This document shows positions 15,992-24,790 of a stretch of 64,000 nucleotides of DNA, one piece after another. The position numbers and the translations under genes were made by a program. The notes under the pieces were generated by a model, which saw only the letters and a program-made list of their open reading frames with translations, ran no database searches and had not been told where the DNA came from. The stretch covers positions 3,825-67,824 of the forward strand of contig UQMF01000013.1 in the NCBI GenBank assembly GCA_900542145.1, in the 5' to 3' direction. Position 1 is the stretch's first letter. Each line of letters opens with the position of its first letter. The stretch is from an uncultured Oscillospiraceae bacterium. Its GTDB lineage: Bacteria; Bacillota; Clostridia; Oscillospirales; Ruminococcaceae.

Positions 15992-17785
15992 ATGATAAAA
16001 ACACTCGCAGCCCAGATCAAGCAATACAAACGATCAACGCTGCTCACTCCCCTGTTTACTGTTCTTGAAGTTGTGATGGAAGTTCTGATACCCTTCGTTA
16101 CAGCGTCCATCATCGACAAGGGAATAAACGGAAACGACGGCGCCGGAGATCTGCCCAAGGTATTCATCTACGGCGGCGTGATGATCGTCATGGCATTCAT
16201 GAGCCTTGCTTTCGGCGTGCTCGCCGGAAAATTCGCGGCGGACGCTTCCTCAGGATTTGCGTGCAACCTACGCGACGCAATGTTCTCGAATATCCAGACG
16301 TTCTCCTTCTCCAACATCGACAAATACAGCACTGCTGGTCTGGTCACCCGTATGACTACCGACGTCACCAACCTCCAGAATGCATTCCAGATGATCATCC
16401 GAATCGCGGTAAGAGCGCCCATCATGCTGATAAGCAGCGTAATAATGTGCGTCATCATCAATCCAAGGATCAGTCTGATATTCCTCGGGGCGCTCGTCGT
16501 GCTGGGAACAGTCCTCACGCTGATCGTCAAAAATGCCACCAAGGTGTTTGACAAGGTGTTCACCAAGTACGATGACCTCAACGCCAGTGTGCAGGAGAAT
16601 ATCTCCGGTATCCGCGTTGTAAAGGGCTTCGTCCGCGAAGATCACGAAAACCAGAAGTTCGTGAACGCTTCCGGAAACCTCTACAAGATGTTCGTTACTG
16701 CTGAGAAAATAATCTCCTGGAACAACCCCGTGATGATGTTCGTCATCTACGCCTGCATTCTTCTTATTTCCTGGTTCGGAGCGCAGTTCATCGTCGGCGG
16801 ATCAATGACCACCGGCGAACTCACATCGCTGTTCAGCTACATCATGAGCGCGCTGATGGCCCTGATGATGCTATCAATGATCTTCGTTATGGTCACGATG
16901 TCCGTGGCAAGCGCAAGACGTATCTCCGAGGTACTCAACGAGAAGTCCGACATCACCAACCCTGCCGACCCGGTCATGGAGATCAAGGACGGTTCTATCG
17001 ACTTCGATCATGTGAACTTCGCCTACAAGCATAAATCCAATCAGCTCAAGGAAAAGAAATCCGACCTTGACGGCGGAGAGGAAATACTCACAGACATCGA
17101 CCTGCATATCCACGCCGGCGAAACCATCGGAATCATCGGCGGCACCGGCTGCGGCAAATCCACCTTCGCAAGCCTTATCAGCCGTCTGTACGACGTGGAC
17201 AGCGGCGCAGTCCTGGTCGGCGGAACTGACGTCCGTAAATACGACCTCGAAATGCTGCGCGACCAGGTTGCCGTAGTGCTCCAGAAGAACGTGCTGTTCT
17301 CCGGAACTATCCTCGACAACCTCCGCTGGGGCAACGAAAATGCCACCGAGGAGGAATGCGCGGAAGCCTGCCGCCTTGCCTGTGCAGACGAGTTCATCGA
17401 CAGAATGCCCGATGGCTATCACACTATGATCGAACAGGGCGGAACCAACGTATCCGGCGGTCAGAAGCAGCGTCTGTGTATTGCCAGAGCACTGCTGAAG
17501 AGCCCGAAGATACTTATCCTCGACGACTCCACCAGCGCGGTGGATACCGCCACGGACGCAAAGATACGCCAGGCATTCGCCCAGAAGATCCCGGGCACGA
17601 CAAAGCTCATCATCGCCCAGCGTATCTCCAGTGTGCAGGACGCTGACCGCATAATCGTAATGGATGACGGCCGCATAAGCGGATTCGACACCCACGAGAA
17701 CCTGCTGAAGAACAACAAGATATACAGCGAGATCTACATGCTCCAGACCCAGTCCGGCGGAGATTTCGACAAGCCTAACGATTAA
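15992..17785 (+). CDS. ABC exporter half, permease plus ATPase with degenerate site
   Basis: This type IV ABC half-transporter (597 residues) has six membrane helices in residues 1-310 and an ATPase domain after about 330. Walker A is GGTGCGKS, the signature VSGGQKQR and Walker B LILDDSTSAVD. The catalytic Glu after Walker B is replaced by Asp, as in the degenerate-site subunit of heterodimeric exporters such as TM287/288 and BmrCD. AAGGAGG precedes the ATG. Only 12 bases separate it from its partner gene. Export of drugs, lipids or peptides is plausible; the substrate is not readable. Confidence 0.92.
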   Translation: MIKTLAAQIKQYKRSTLLTPLFTVLEVVMEVLIPFVTASIIDKGINGNDGAGDLPKVFIYGGVMIVMAFMSLAFGVLAGKFAADASSGFACNLRDAMFSNIQTFSFSNIDKYSTAGLVTRMTTDVTNLQNAFQMIIRIAVRAPIMLISSVIMCVIINPRISLIFLGALVVLGTVLTLIVKNATKVFDKVFTKYDDLNASVQENISGIRVVKGFVREDHENQKFVNASGNLYKMFVTAEKIISWNNPVMMFVIYACILLISWFGAQFIVGGSMTTGELTSLFSYIMSALMALMMLSMIFVMVTMSVASARRISEVLNEKSDITNPADPVMEIKDGSIDFDHVNFAYKHKSNQLKEKKSDLDGGEEILTDIDLHIHAGETIGIIGGTGCGKSTFASLISRLYDVDSGAVLVGGTDVRKYDLEMLRDQVAVVLQKNVLFSGTILDNLRWGNENATEEECAEACRLACADEFIDRMPDGYHTMIEQGGTNVSGGQKQRLCIARALLKSPKILILDDSTSAVDTATDAKIRQAFAQKIPGTTKLIIAQRISSVQDADRIIVMDDGRISGFDTHENLLKNNKIYSEIYMLQTQSGGDFDKPND

Positions 17786-17797
17786 GGAGGTGGAATT

Positions 17798-19738
17798 ATG
17801 GCAAGAACTATGGGAAACAGACGTCAGCCTGCTGACCTCAAGAGAAAGAACATGGATTTCAAGGTGCTGAAGCGCGTGCTCGGCTACATGATGAAGCGCT
17901 ATAAATTCCGCTTTATCCTGGTATTGATATGTATCCTCATCACCGCAGCTACCACGCTTACCGGTATGCTGTTCATGCAGAGCCTTATTGACGATTTCAT
18001 AACGCCAATGCTAACCACGGTGAACACCGGCGGCGAGGCGAATTTCGGACCGCTGCTCGCACGCCTGTGCCTGCTTGCAGGGATCTACGTTGTGGGTATT
18101 GCGGCTTCGTTTACCTACAACCGGCTTATGATCTACATCACCCAGGGCACCATGCGCGATCTGAGAAACGACATCTTCACGCACATGGAATCCCTGCCAA
18201 TAAAGTACTTTGACCAGAACGCACACGGCGATATCATGTCTATCTACACAAACGATGTTGATACGCTGCGTCAGCTTATCAGCCAGAGTATTCCGCAGAT
18301 GGTGAACTCCGGCGTTACGCTGATAATCACTTTCATCAGCATGATCGCGCTGAATATTCCGCTGACGATACTCACAGTACTGATGGTCGGCGTTATGATG
18401 TTTGCTGCCGCAAAGATCGGCGGAAAATCCTCCAGGTACTTCGGCGCCCAGCAGAAGGATCTTGGTATCGTGAACGGATACATTGAGGAAATGATGGATG
18501 GTCAGAAAGTAGTCAAGGTATTCAATCACGAGGAAAAGAACCTTGAGGGATTCCGCAGGGTCAACGATCAGCTTAGAGATTCCGCTAACAATGCGAACAA
18601 GTTCGCGAATATCCTCATGCCTGTCAGCGCAAACCTCGGCAACATCAGCTACGTTCTCTGCGCAGCTGTCGGTGCCGTGCTTTCCCTGGTGCTCGGTGCA
18701 GAAAACACCGGACTGACAATTGGTACTCTGGTAGCATTTCTGACACTGAACAAGAGCTTTTCTCAGCCGGTTATCCAGGTCAGCCAGCAGCTGAATGCAG
18801 TCGTAATGGCTATGGCAGGCGCAAAGCGTGTATTTGCCCTGCTTGACACTAAATCAGAAACGGACGATGGGTACGTTGAACTTGTCAACGCAAATATCTC
18901 CGCAGACGGAACCATCACCGAAAGCAAGGAGCGCACAGGGGTATGGGCGTGGAAACACCCACACACTGCGGACGGTTCCGTAAGCTACCGCAGGCTGGAG
19001 GGCAGCGTTGTGTTCGACGGCGTGGATTTCGGCTATGACGAGAAGAAGATGGTGCTGCATGACATCAAGCTCCATGCCGAGCCGGGTCAGAAAATCGCTT
19101 TCGTAGGTTCAACCGGTGCTGGAAAGACCACCATCACGAACCTTATCAACCGCTTCTACGATATCCAGGACGGAAAAATACGCTACGACGATATCAATAT
19201 CAACAAAATAAAGAAGGCGGACCTCCGCCGTTCGCTGGGACTTGTGCTCCAGGACACCCACCTGTTCACCGGAACAGTAATGGACAATATCCGCTACGGA
19301 CGCCTTGATGCCACCGACGAGGAGTGTATCGCCGCAGCAAAGCTCGCAAATGCACACAGCTTTGTAAAGCGACTCCCGGACGGTTACAGCACTATGCTGA
19401 CCGGCGACGGCGCGAACCTGTCCCAGGGACAGCGCCAGCTGCTTGCGATAGCGAGAGCGGCGGTCGCCGATCCGCCCGTGCTGATACTTGACGAGGCAAC
19501 TTCCTCCATCGATACCAGAACGGAACGCCTTGTACAGGACGGAATGGACAAGCTGATGAGCGGAAGGACTACGTTCGTCATAGCCCACAGACTTTCCACC
19601 GTGCGCAACTCCGATTGTATCATGGTACTGGAACAGGGCAGAATAATCGAGCGCGGTAACCACGACAAGCTTATTGAAGAGCAGGGACGTTACTACCAGC
19701 TCTACACCGGCAAGCCTGCAAAGAAAGCAGCCGAGTGA
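17798..19738 (+). CDS. ABC exporter half, permease plus ATPase with canonical site
   Basis: This is the partner half-transporter (646 residues), with six helices up to about residue 350. The ATPase has Walker A GSTGAGKT and Walker B LILDEATSSID with the catalytic Glu intact, while its signature is LSQGQ rather than LSGGQ. Together with the Asp-containing partner this gives one active and one weak ATP site, the standard arrangement of heterodimers. A 50-residue insertion just before the ATPase (around residues 350-400) contains a Trp-rich stretch (GVWAWKHPHTADG) that is not usual in the family. AAGGAGG lies upstream. Confidence 0.92.
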   Translation: MARTMGNRRQPADLKRKNMDFKVLKRVLGYMMKRYKFRFILVLICILITAATTLTGMLFMQSLIDDFITPMLTTVNTGGEANFGPLLARLCLLAGIYVVGIAASFTYNRLMIYITQGTMRDLRNDIFTHMESLPIKYFDQNAHGDIMSIYTNDVDTLRQLISQSIPQMVNSGVTLIITFISMIALNIPLTILTVLMVGVMMFAAAKIGGKSSRYFGAQQKDLGIVNGYIEEMMDGQKVVKVFNHEEKNLEGFRRVNDQLRDSANNANKFANILMPVSANLGNISYVLCAAVGAVLSLVLGAENTGLTIGTLVAFLTLNKSFSQPVIQVSQQLNAVVMAMAGAKRVFALLDTKSETDDGYVELVNANISADGTITESKERTGVWAWKHPHTADGSVSYRRLEGSVVFDGVDFGYDEKKMVLHDIKLHAEPGQKIAFVGSTGAGKTTITNLINRFYDIQDGKIRYDDININKIKKADLRRSLGLVLQDTHLFTGTVMDNIRYGRLDATDEECIAAAKLANAHSFVKRLPDGYSTMLTGDGANLSQGQRQLLAIARAAVADPPVLILDEATSSIDTRTERLVQDGMDKLMSGRTTFVIAHRLSTVRNSDCIMVLEQGRIIERGNHDKLIEEQGRYYQLYTGKPAKKAAE

Positions 19739-19751
19739 TAATTCCACAGAA

Positions 19752-19782
19752 ATACCCCGTGTCAGCCGGCACGGGGTTATTC
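19752..19782 (+). terminator. Terminator of the ABC exporter operon
   Basis: AATACCCCGTG pairs with CACGGGGTTATT, followed by CTTAT. It converges with the minus-strand terminator next to it. Confidence 0.8.
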
Positions 19783-19794
19783 TTATACAAACGC

Positions 19795-19829
19795 AAAAAC
19801 GGTGAACTCATCTCTGAGTCCACCGTTTT
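19795..19829 (-). terminator. Terminator of the repeat-rich surface protein gene
   Basis: On the minus strand AAAACGGTGGACTC pairs with GAGTTCACCGTTTTT, ending in a T run just after the stop of the surface protein gene. Confidence 0.8.
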
Positions 19830-19836
19830 GTCGTAT

Positions 19837-22536
19837 TTACTTCTTGCGCTTCTTGGAAGCTACTGCAAGCGCGACAGCCGCTCCGGCTGCTGCGATTCCA
19901 GCTCCTACAGGACCTTCAACGCCCATGTTCGGATTCTCTCCCATGGGTACGCCGATGTCCTCAATGATCGTGTCATCGTGGATAGGATTGTTCGGATCGT
20001 AATCTACCGGGATCTCACCCAGCGGAACATCGTCCGGCAGGAACTCTATCTCCTCGGGATCAGCGTCATCAACATCGCTGTCGGTGTCCGCTTCCTCAGA
20101 ATCATCATAAGTAGGTTCTACATCGTCCGCAGGCTCATCGGGATCATCAGGATCCTCAGCTTCGCCGGATTCTTCCGGCTTCTTCGGCGTCACAGGTGTG
20201 ACGGGCTTCTCGGGATTTTCCGGAGATTCAGGACTCTCAGGCTTTATAGGCTTCTCGGGAGTTTCGGGAGATTCCGGACTCTCGGGCTTTGCAGGCTTCT
20301 CGGGAGTTTCGGGAGATTCCGGACTCTCGGGCTTTACAGGCTTCTCGGGAGTTACCGGAGTTGTAGGCTCATCAGGAGTTACCGGAGTTGTAGGTCTGGA
20401 CGGTCTTCCAGGAGTGATCGGCTTAACCGGCTCGTCTGGAGTTACAGGCTTGTCTGGATCGTCCGGAGTTACGGGCTTATCGGGTTCGTCCGGAGTTACC
20501 GGCTTATCGGGTTCGTCCGGAGTTACCGGCTTATCGGGTTCGTCCGGAGTTACAGGCTTGTCGGGATCGTCCGGAGTTACGGGCTTATCGGGTTCGTCCG
20601 GGGTTACGGGCTTATCCGGTTCGTCCGGAGTTACCGGCTTATCGGGTTCGTCCGGGGTTACCGGCTTATCCGGTTCGTCCGGGGTTACCGGCTTATCTGA
20701 ATCATCCGGGTGAGGAGGATTTACAGGAGTATCAGGAACTGAAGGCTCGTCTGTTTCCTCAGTTGTTTCTTCGGTTGTTTCTTCAGAAGATTCATCTGTT
20801 GTCGGAACGACAGGTTCGTCGGTCGTAGCTACGTCGGGCTCGTCAGTCGTGGGTACGTCCGGTTCGTCAGTCGTAGGTACGTCCGGTTCGTCGGTTGTAG
20901 GTACGTCCGGTTCGTCGGTTGTGGGTACGTCCGGCTCATCTGTCGTGGGTACGTCGGGCTCGTCGGTCGTGGGTACGTCCGGTTCATCGGTTGTAGGTAC
21001 GTCCGGTTCATCGGTTGTAGGTACGTCCGGTTCGTCGGTCGTAGGTACGTCCGGCTCGTCGGTTGTAGGTACGTCCGGCTCATCGGTTGTGGGTACGTCC
21101 GGCTCATCTGTTGTGGGTACGTCGGGCTCGTCTGTCGTGGGTACGTCCGGTTCGTCGGTTGTGGGTACATCGGGCTCGTCTGTTGTGGGTACGTCGGGCT
21201 CGTCAGTTGTAGGTACGTCGGGCTCGTCTGTTGTAGGTACATCGGGCTCGTCGGTCGTAGGTACATCGGGTTCGTCGGTCGTGGGTACGTCCGGTTCATC
21301 GGTTGTAGGTACGTCCGGTTCGTCGGTCGTTTCCTCAGTGGACTTCTCCTCGGTAGACTCCTCCGAAGATTCCTCAGAGGACTCCTCAGTAGAAGGATCC
21401 TCGTCAGGCTCAGGATATGAGGGGCGCGTTACCTGATGTATTTCGTTGTTCTGATCAAATACCTGGCAAATAAGAGCGCCGTTAACGTGTCCCTTATCAG
21501 TAGTCACAGTAGCAGCAGGCGCAACAACGATTCCGCCCGCCGGAGCACTCAGATTGCCATCGTAATCGCCGAAATTCCACACAACATTCGCGCAGCCCTT
21601 GTTGAAGGTAGTGCCATTTATGTTGCCGAGATTGAAGTACTTGCCGTCAAATCCGGCGGTATCAACGTTGATGATAACGCTTACGCCGTTATTCTGAGTG
21701 AGCACTTTTACAAGCGCATTCTCGTAATCCTGCTTGTATGCGACATCGTTGGCGTCAGCGGTGATGATCAATGTTTCGCCGGGCTGTACGGTGCCGTCGG
21801 AAATATTCTGGTATGCACTCTCAAGCGCAGCGCGGAAGCTGGTCGTGCCCTTGACTCCGCCAACGTCCTTAATAAGCTTGGAGCCGGAATCAACAAGCTT
21901 ATCCAGCGTTCCTTCAATATTGAACTGGGTTTCTCCCGGCTCAGGGGTGCGGATAGTCACATTGGACGCCTTTACATTCAGCAGTTCGTAGTGAACGCCG
22001 TTGGTGTTGAAGCCGACTCTGTTTCCGTTGTCGGTATCCTCTCGCTCAAAGCCGAAGTTCAGGACCACCTCAACTTCAGCGTCAGCCGGAATGCTCGCCA
22101 TATCCAGCCGCTGGGCACTGGTAGGAGCAGCGCCGAGATACACGATGTACTTTCCTGTGCCTATAGAGTTGTGTCTTACTATATTGGTATACTGAAGATT
22201 GAACTCGTTGATACTCTCAACAGCCGCATTACATTCAAGGTGGTTAGTGGTTGTGGTAACCGCAAACAGACCGAAATCATTCACCTTATTCAGCAGTGAA
22301 TAGTAATCCTCGACCTTCTCAGACCTGTTCTGAAGCTTGTAAACATTCTCAGCCAGTGCCTTATAAACAACGTCATCGCCGGTATGCTCACTGTCGAACA
22401 TAGTATTACCGCCGAGATCGCCGGGAGTTTCCTCAGCCGCGGAAAGGACTGAAGCCGCGTTAGAGGCAAGCAGCGACGCAGCAAAAGCAACCACCGCTGC
22501 GGACTTTTTACTCCATCTGCGCTTCTTTTCGCTCAT
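19837..22536 (-). CDS. Repeat-rich secreted surface protein with choice-of-anchor-A-like domain
   Basis: The 899-residue protein starts with a signal peptide (KKRRWSKKSAAVVAFAASLLASNAASVLSAAEE). Residues about 35-375 form a folded domain whose end (VVWNFGDYDG...GGIVVAPAATVTT...NGALICQVFDQNNEIHQ) resembles the choice-of-anchor A domain. Then come a Ser/Glu-rich stretch, about 21 TTDEPDVP octapeptides, about 10 DKPVTPDEP nonapeptides, three KPESPESPETPEK-type units and an acidic tail. The C terminus is ENPNMGVEG, a hydrophobic helix and KKRKK, which looks like a sortase signal of NPxTG style with Met in place of Thr. No LPXTG is present. An AGGAGG site precedes the ATG. It is likely a wall-anchored stalk carrying one adhesive domain. 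Confidence 0.85.
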   Translation of the reverse strand: MSEKKRRWSKKSAAVVAFAASLLASNAASVLSAAEETPGDLGGNTMFDSEHTGDDVVYKALAENVYKLQNRSEKVEDYYSLLNKVNDFGLFAVTTTTNHLECNAAVESINEFNLQYTNIVRHNSIGTGKYIVYLGAAPTSAQRLDMASIPADAEVEVVLNFGFEREDTDNGNRVGFNTNGVHYELLNVKASNVTIRTPEPGETQFNIEGTLDKLVDSGSKLIKDVGGVKGTTSFRAALESAYQNISDGTVQPGETLIITADANDVAYKQDYENALVKVLTQNNGVSVIINVDTAGFDGKYFNLGNINGTTFNKGCANVVWNFGDYDGNLSAPAGGIVVAPAATVTTDKGHVNGALICQVFDQNNEIHQVTRPSYPEPDEDPSTEESSEESSEESTEEKSTEETTDEPDVPTTDEPDVPTTDEPDVPTTDEPDVPTTDEPDVPTTDEPDVPTTDEPDVPTTDEPDVPTTDEPDVPTTDEPDVPTTDEPDVPTTDEPDVPTTDEPDVPTTDEPDVPTTDEPDVPTTDEPDVPTTDEPDVPTTDEPDVPTTDEPDVPTTDEPDVPTTDEPDVATTDEPVVPTTDESSEETTEETTEETDEPSVPDTPVNPPHPDDSDKPVTPDEPDKPVTPDEPDKPVTPDEPDKPVTPDEPDKPVTPDDPDKPVTPDEPDKPVTPDEPDKPVTPDEPDKPVTPDDPDKPVTPDEPVKPITPGRPSRPTTPVTPDEPTTPVTPEKPVKPESPESPETPEKPAKPESPESPETPEKPIKPESPESPENPEKPVTPVTPKKPEESGEAEDPDDPDEPADDVEPTYDDSEEADTDSDVDDADPEEIEFLPDDVPLGEIPVDYDPNNPIHDDTIIEDIGVPMGENPNMGVEGPVGAGIAAAGAAVALAVASKKRKK
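20200..20350 (-). repeat. 45-bp tandem coding repeat (KPxKPESPESPETPE)
   Basis: Three near-identical 45-bp units encode Pro/Glu/Ser-rich 15-residue repeats near the C terminus of the surface protein. Confidence 0.75.
20424..20710 (-). repeat. 27-bp tandem coding repeat (DKPVTPDEP)
   Basis: About ten 27-bp units, with silent third-base variation and occasional DDP for DEP, encode a Pro-rich spacer of the surface protein. Synonymous drift shows the copies are not all recent. Confidence 0.85.
20806..21332 (-). repeat. 24-bp tandem coding repeat (TTDEPDVP)
   Basis: About 21 units of 24 bp encode TTDEPDVP. Units differ mostly at third positions, with one DVA and one VVP variant at the 3' end. 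Length variation between strains is likely by slippage or recombination. Confidence 0.9.
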
Positions 22537-22615
22537 GAATAATTACCTCCTGATGTTACTACATTAGGTTTTATCGGGACTCCACGCCCAAAAGGGTACA
22601 GCTATCCCTTATTAT
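22537..22615 (-). promoter_or_regulatory. Structured 5' leader of the surface protein mRNA
   Basis: Between the expected start site and the ATG are about 80 nt with two adjacent GC hairpins: AAGGG/CCCTT around ATAGCTGTA, and GGG/CCC around CGTGGAGT, followed by ATAAAACC. It matches no riboswitch class that I can name with confidence. Confidence 0.4.
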
Positions 22616-22622
22616 TTACTTC

Positions 22623-22651
22623 ATTATACACCGCGTATGACATTTTGTCAA
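22623..22651 (-). promoter_or_regulatory. Promoter of the surface protein gene
   Basis: On the minus strand TTGACA (22651-22646) and TATAAT (22628-22623) are separated by 17 bp, a full consensus match. Confidence 0.88.
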
Positions 22652-22697
22652 TATCCTACGCAATAATTTAGCATATTAACCGTAAACAGACAACATA

Positions 22698-22714
22698 ACG
22701 ATAACGGTTATCGT
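22698..22714. promoter_or_regulatory. 17-bp palindrome between pilT and the surface gene
   Basis: ACGATAAC-G-GTTATCGT is a perfect palindrome, directly preceded on the minus strand by TATAAT. It could be an operator over an upstream start site of the surface gene. Little else is visible in 22652-22774. Confidence 0.4.
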
Positions 22715-22774
22715 ATTATACAGAGCCATTTGTTGGCGGTTAATATTCCATATTTGCATGATGTTATCAGAATA

Positions 22775-23827
22775 TCACATGATACGCTTTGCCATTATCT
22801 CAGGATTGTACGCATGCTCTACGGCTGTACGGGCAGTTATCCTGCCCTGGCGGTAGAGGTCCGCAATGCAGCTGTCCATGGTCTGCATTCCGTCGGAGGA
22901 CTGCAAAATCGTGTCAATCTGGTGGGTCTTCTGGTCGCGGATAAGCGTACGCACCGCGTTGTTCATCGTCATTATCTCAAAGGCAGGGATAAGTCCTCCG
23001 TCCACCGACGGAAGCAGCTGCTGGCACACCACGGCATTCAGCACCATGGAAAGCTGCACGCGGATCTGGTGCTGCTGATTTATCGGGAATACGTCGATAA
23101 TACGGTCAATTGTATTCGCAGCCCCAAGCGTATGCAACGTAGAAAGCACAAGCTGTCCTGTTTCTGCCGCAGTCATGGCAACGCTGATCGTTTCGTGATC
23201 TCTCATCTCGCCCAGCAGGATAACGTCCGGGGACTGACGCAGCGCAGCCCGGAGCGCGTCTATGTAGCTGTCCGTGTCAATGCTGATCTCGCGCTGGCTG
23301 ACAATGCACCTGTTGTGCCTGTGCAGGAATTCGATGGGGTCCTCTATCGTGATTATATGACCGTCCCGGGTATTGTTTATCCGGTCGATTATGCAGGACA
23401 GCGTTGTGGATTTACCACTGCTCGCCACGCCGGTTATCAGCACGATACCGCTTCTGCTCTCGCTCAGCTGCATTACCTGCTCGGGAATTCCCAGCTTCAC
23501 CGGGTCGGGAAGCTCAAACGGAACGTACCTCAGCACCGCCGACCAGGAACTCCGCTGCTTGTAGATGTTCGCGCGGAACCGCCCTACTCCTGCCACCGAC
23601 AGGGAGAAATCCTTCTCGCGCTCGGGAATGCTGTCCTCGGTGACGTTGAATTTCGCCAGCCGGAATATCTGCACCACCAGCGCTTTAGTATCATCGGGAC
23701 TGAGGGGAGTTTCCCCCATTCGGTACAGCTTTCCCTCCGCCTTGTAGCTAAGTACCGCTCCGGAAACGATGAAAATATCCGCAGCGTGTTCCGCCGCTGC
23801 CTTTGTCAGAATCTCAAGAATATCCAT
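22775..23827 (-). CDS. PilT-like twitching/retraction ATPase
   Basis: PilT hexamers disassemble type IV pili. The 350-residue protein is the usual length and has Walker A GVASSGKST, an Asp box (IITIEDPIEFLH), Walker B (DVILLGEMRDHETI), a His box (STLHTLGAANTIDRIIDVFP) and AVRTLIRD, close to the AIRNLIRE retraction motif of true PilT. It is the last gene of a run with a PilC-like platform and four pilin-like proteins. No PilB extension ATPase is present in the window, so either it lies elsewhere or this ATPase serves both directions. Confidence 0.9.
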   Translation of the reverse strand: MDILEILTKAAAEHAADIFIVSGAVLSYKAEGKLYRMGETPLSPDDTKALVVQIFRLAKFNVTEDSIPEREKDFSLSVAGVGRFRANIYKQRSSWSAVLRYVPFELPDPVKLGIPEQVMQLSESRSGIVLITGVASSGKSTTLSCIIDRINNTRDGHIITIEDPIEFLHRHNRCIVSQREISIDTDSYIDALRAALRQSPDVILLGEMRDHETISVAMTAAETGQLVLSTLHTLGAANTIDRIIDVFPINQQHQIRVQLSMVLNAVVCQQLLPSVDGGLIPAFEIMTMNNAVRTLIRDQKTHQIDTILQSSDGMQTMDSCIADLYRQGRITARTAVEHAYNPEIMAKRIM

Positions 23828-23868
23828 AATATACCTTTCAGACTTTTATCCGCCGGTTTCCCGGAGTA

Positions 23869-24360
23869 CTATACCAGCTCGCTGCCGTCCCATACCGCAG
23901 GACCGCTCTCTTCCGTGCTGTCCCGGGTAACGCTGCGCCATTCCAGCACATCGTACCTGCCGTTGTTGCTGCTATCCGCATGGAACTCCACGCTCACCGC
24001 CAGATACTGACGGTCGTTTATCCTGACGGAGTAATCCGCCCGGACCCCTCCGGGCACCATCGCCGTGGACACGCCCTCTATCTCCGCTGCCGCAGTCATG
24101 AAGCCCTCCTCAAAGGAGAAGCCCTCCGCCGCCTGCACTGCTGCAAGATCCAGCCGTGCCAGGGTGGATTTCGCCGCCGCGTCCGCGTCGTAGTAGTCCT
24201 GCGTGAATATCTCGCTGCGGCTGCTGACCCTGTCGTTGGAATACACCGCCTGGAAGCTCAGCACTGCAAGTATCGTCAGGCAGATCACCGTGAATATCAG
24301 CATGATCGAAATGTATCCCACGCCCACCGTGCTGCCGAAAAATCGCTTCTTCTTATTCAA
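23869..24360 (-). CDS. Pilin-like membrane protein
   Basis: The 163-residue protein begins (M)NKKKRFFGSTVGVGYISIMLIFTVICLTILAVLSF: a basic N terminus, one hydrophobic helix, then an external domain. I chose TTG at 24360 because GGGAGGTG lies just upstream and it overlaps the previous gene by a few bases. There is no classical GFTLIE prepilin peptidase site. It resembles minor pseudopilins of Clostridia only in layout. Confidence 0.65.
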   Translation of the reverse strand: MNKKKRFFGSTVGVGYISIMLIFTVICLTILAVLSFQAVYSNDRVSSRSEIFTQDYYDADAAAKSTLARLDLAAVQAAEGFSFEEGFMTAAAEIEGVSTAMVPGGVRADYSVRINDRQYLAVSVEFHADSSNNGRYDVLEWRSVTRDSTEESGPAVWDGSELV

Positions 24361-24790
24361 CTGCGGCACCTCCCTGCGGAATATACGCGCCGCACTCCAG
24401 CGCGTAAACCTCCTCGCCGGAGTATTCAAACCGAATGCTCAGCGTGGAGTAAGTACCGGCGGCGGAATCCTCGCGCTCCTCGGAAAGGGTCAGCGTGATC
24501 TCGCCGTCCTGCTCCGGCAGCATGTCGGAATCCAGCGAAACGCTGTCCCCGGCGATATTCTCGCCGAAAACCAGCCGGAGCGCAGTCTCGGTATCGCCGC
24601 TGACGGAGTATGCCTCCGCGATGGACTGCGCGCACAGCGCCGCGTTCACCCTCCGCCGGGATTTGCGCTCCAGCCCGTCCGCCGCCGCAAACACCCTTAT
24701 GATAACGGCGAAGGATATCACGAAGAACAGCAGCGCCAGAGTCATCTCCGCAAACAGCAGGTTATTGCTCTTCCTGTTCAGTCTTAACAC
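24353..24790 (-). CDS. Pilin-like membrane protein
   Basis: The 145 residues have a basic N terminus, a hydrophobic helix (FAEMTLALLFFVISFAVIIRVFAAA) and a soluble domain ending ECGAYIPQGGAAVE. The Glu just inside the helix recalls the Glu5 of pilins. The start is GTG at 24790 next to GGGGAGG; the spacing is tight, so the exact start is uncertain. It overlaps both neighbours, which indicates translational coupling. Confidence 0.65.
   Translation of the reverse strand: MLRLNRKSNNLLFAEMTLALLFFVISFAVIIRVFAAADGLERKSRRRVNAALCAQSIAEAYSVSGDTETALRLVFGENIAGDSVSLDSDMLPEQDGEITLTLSEEREDSAAGTYSTLSIRFEYSGEEVYALECGAYIPQGGAAVE

Noticed and set aside
19735..20700. Plus-strand frame rich in Arg, Leu and Phe over the surface gene
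   Set aside because: It is the reverse reading of the Pro-rich repeats; the minus strand has signal peptide, ribosome site and promoter.
20806..21332. Possible CRISPR array from regular 24-bp units
   Set aside because: Units are contiguous with no unique spacers and keep one coding frame, so it is a coding tandem repeat.
22537..22615. Possible preQ1 riboswitch in the surface gene leader
   Set aside because: TAGCTGTACCC and ATAAAACC recall parts of preQ1-I, but an intervening GGG/CCC hairpin and the gene's role do not fit. I left it as an unassigned structured leader.
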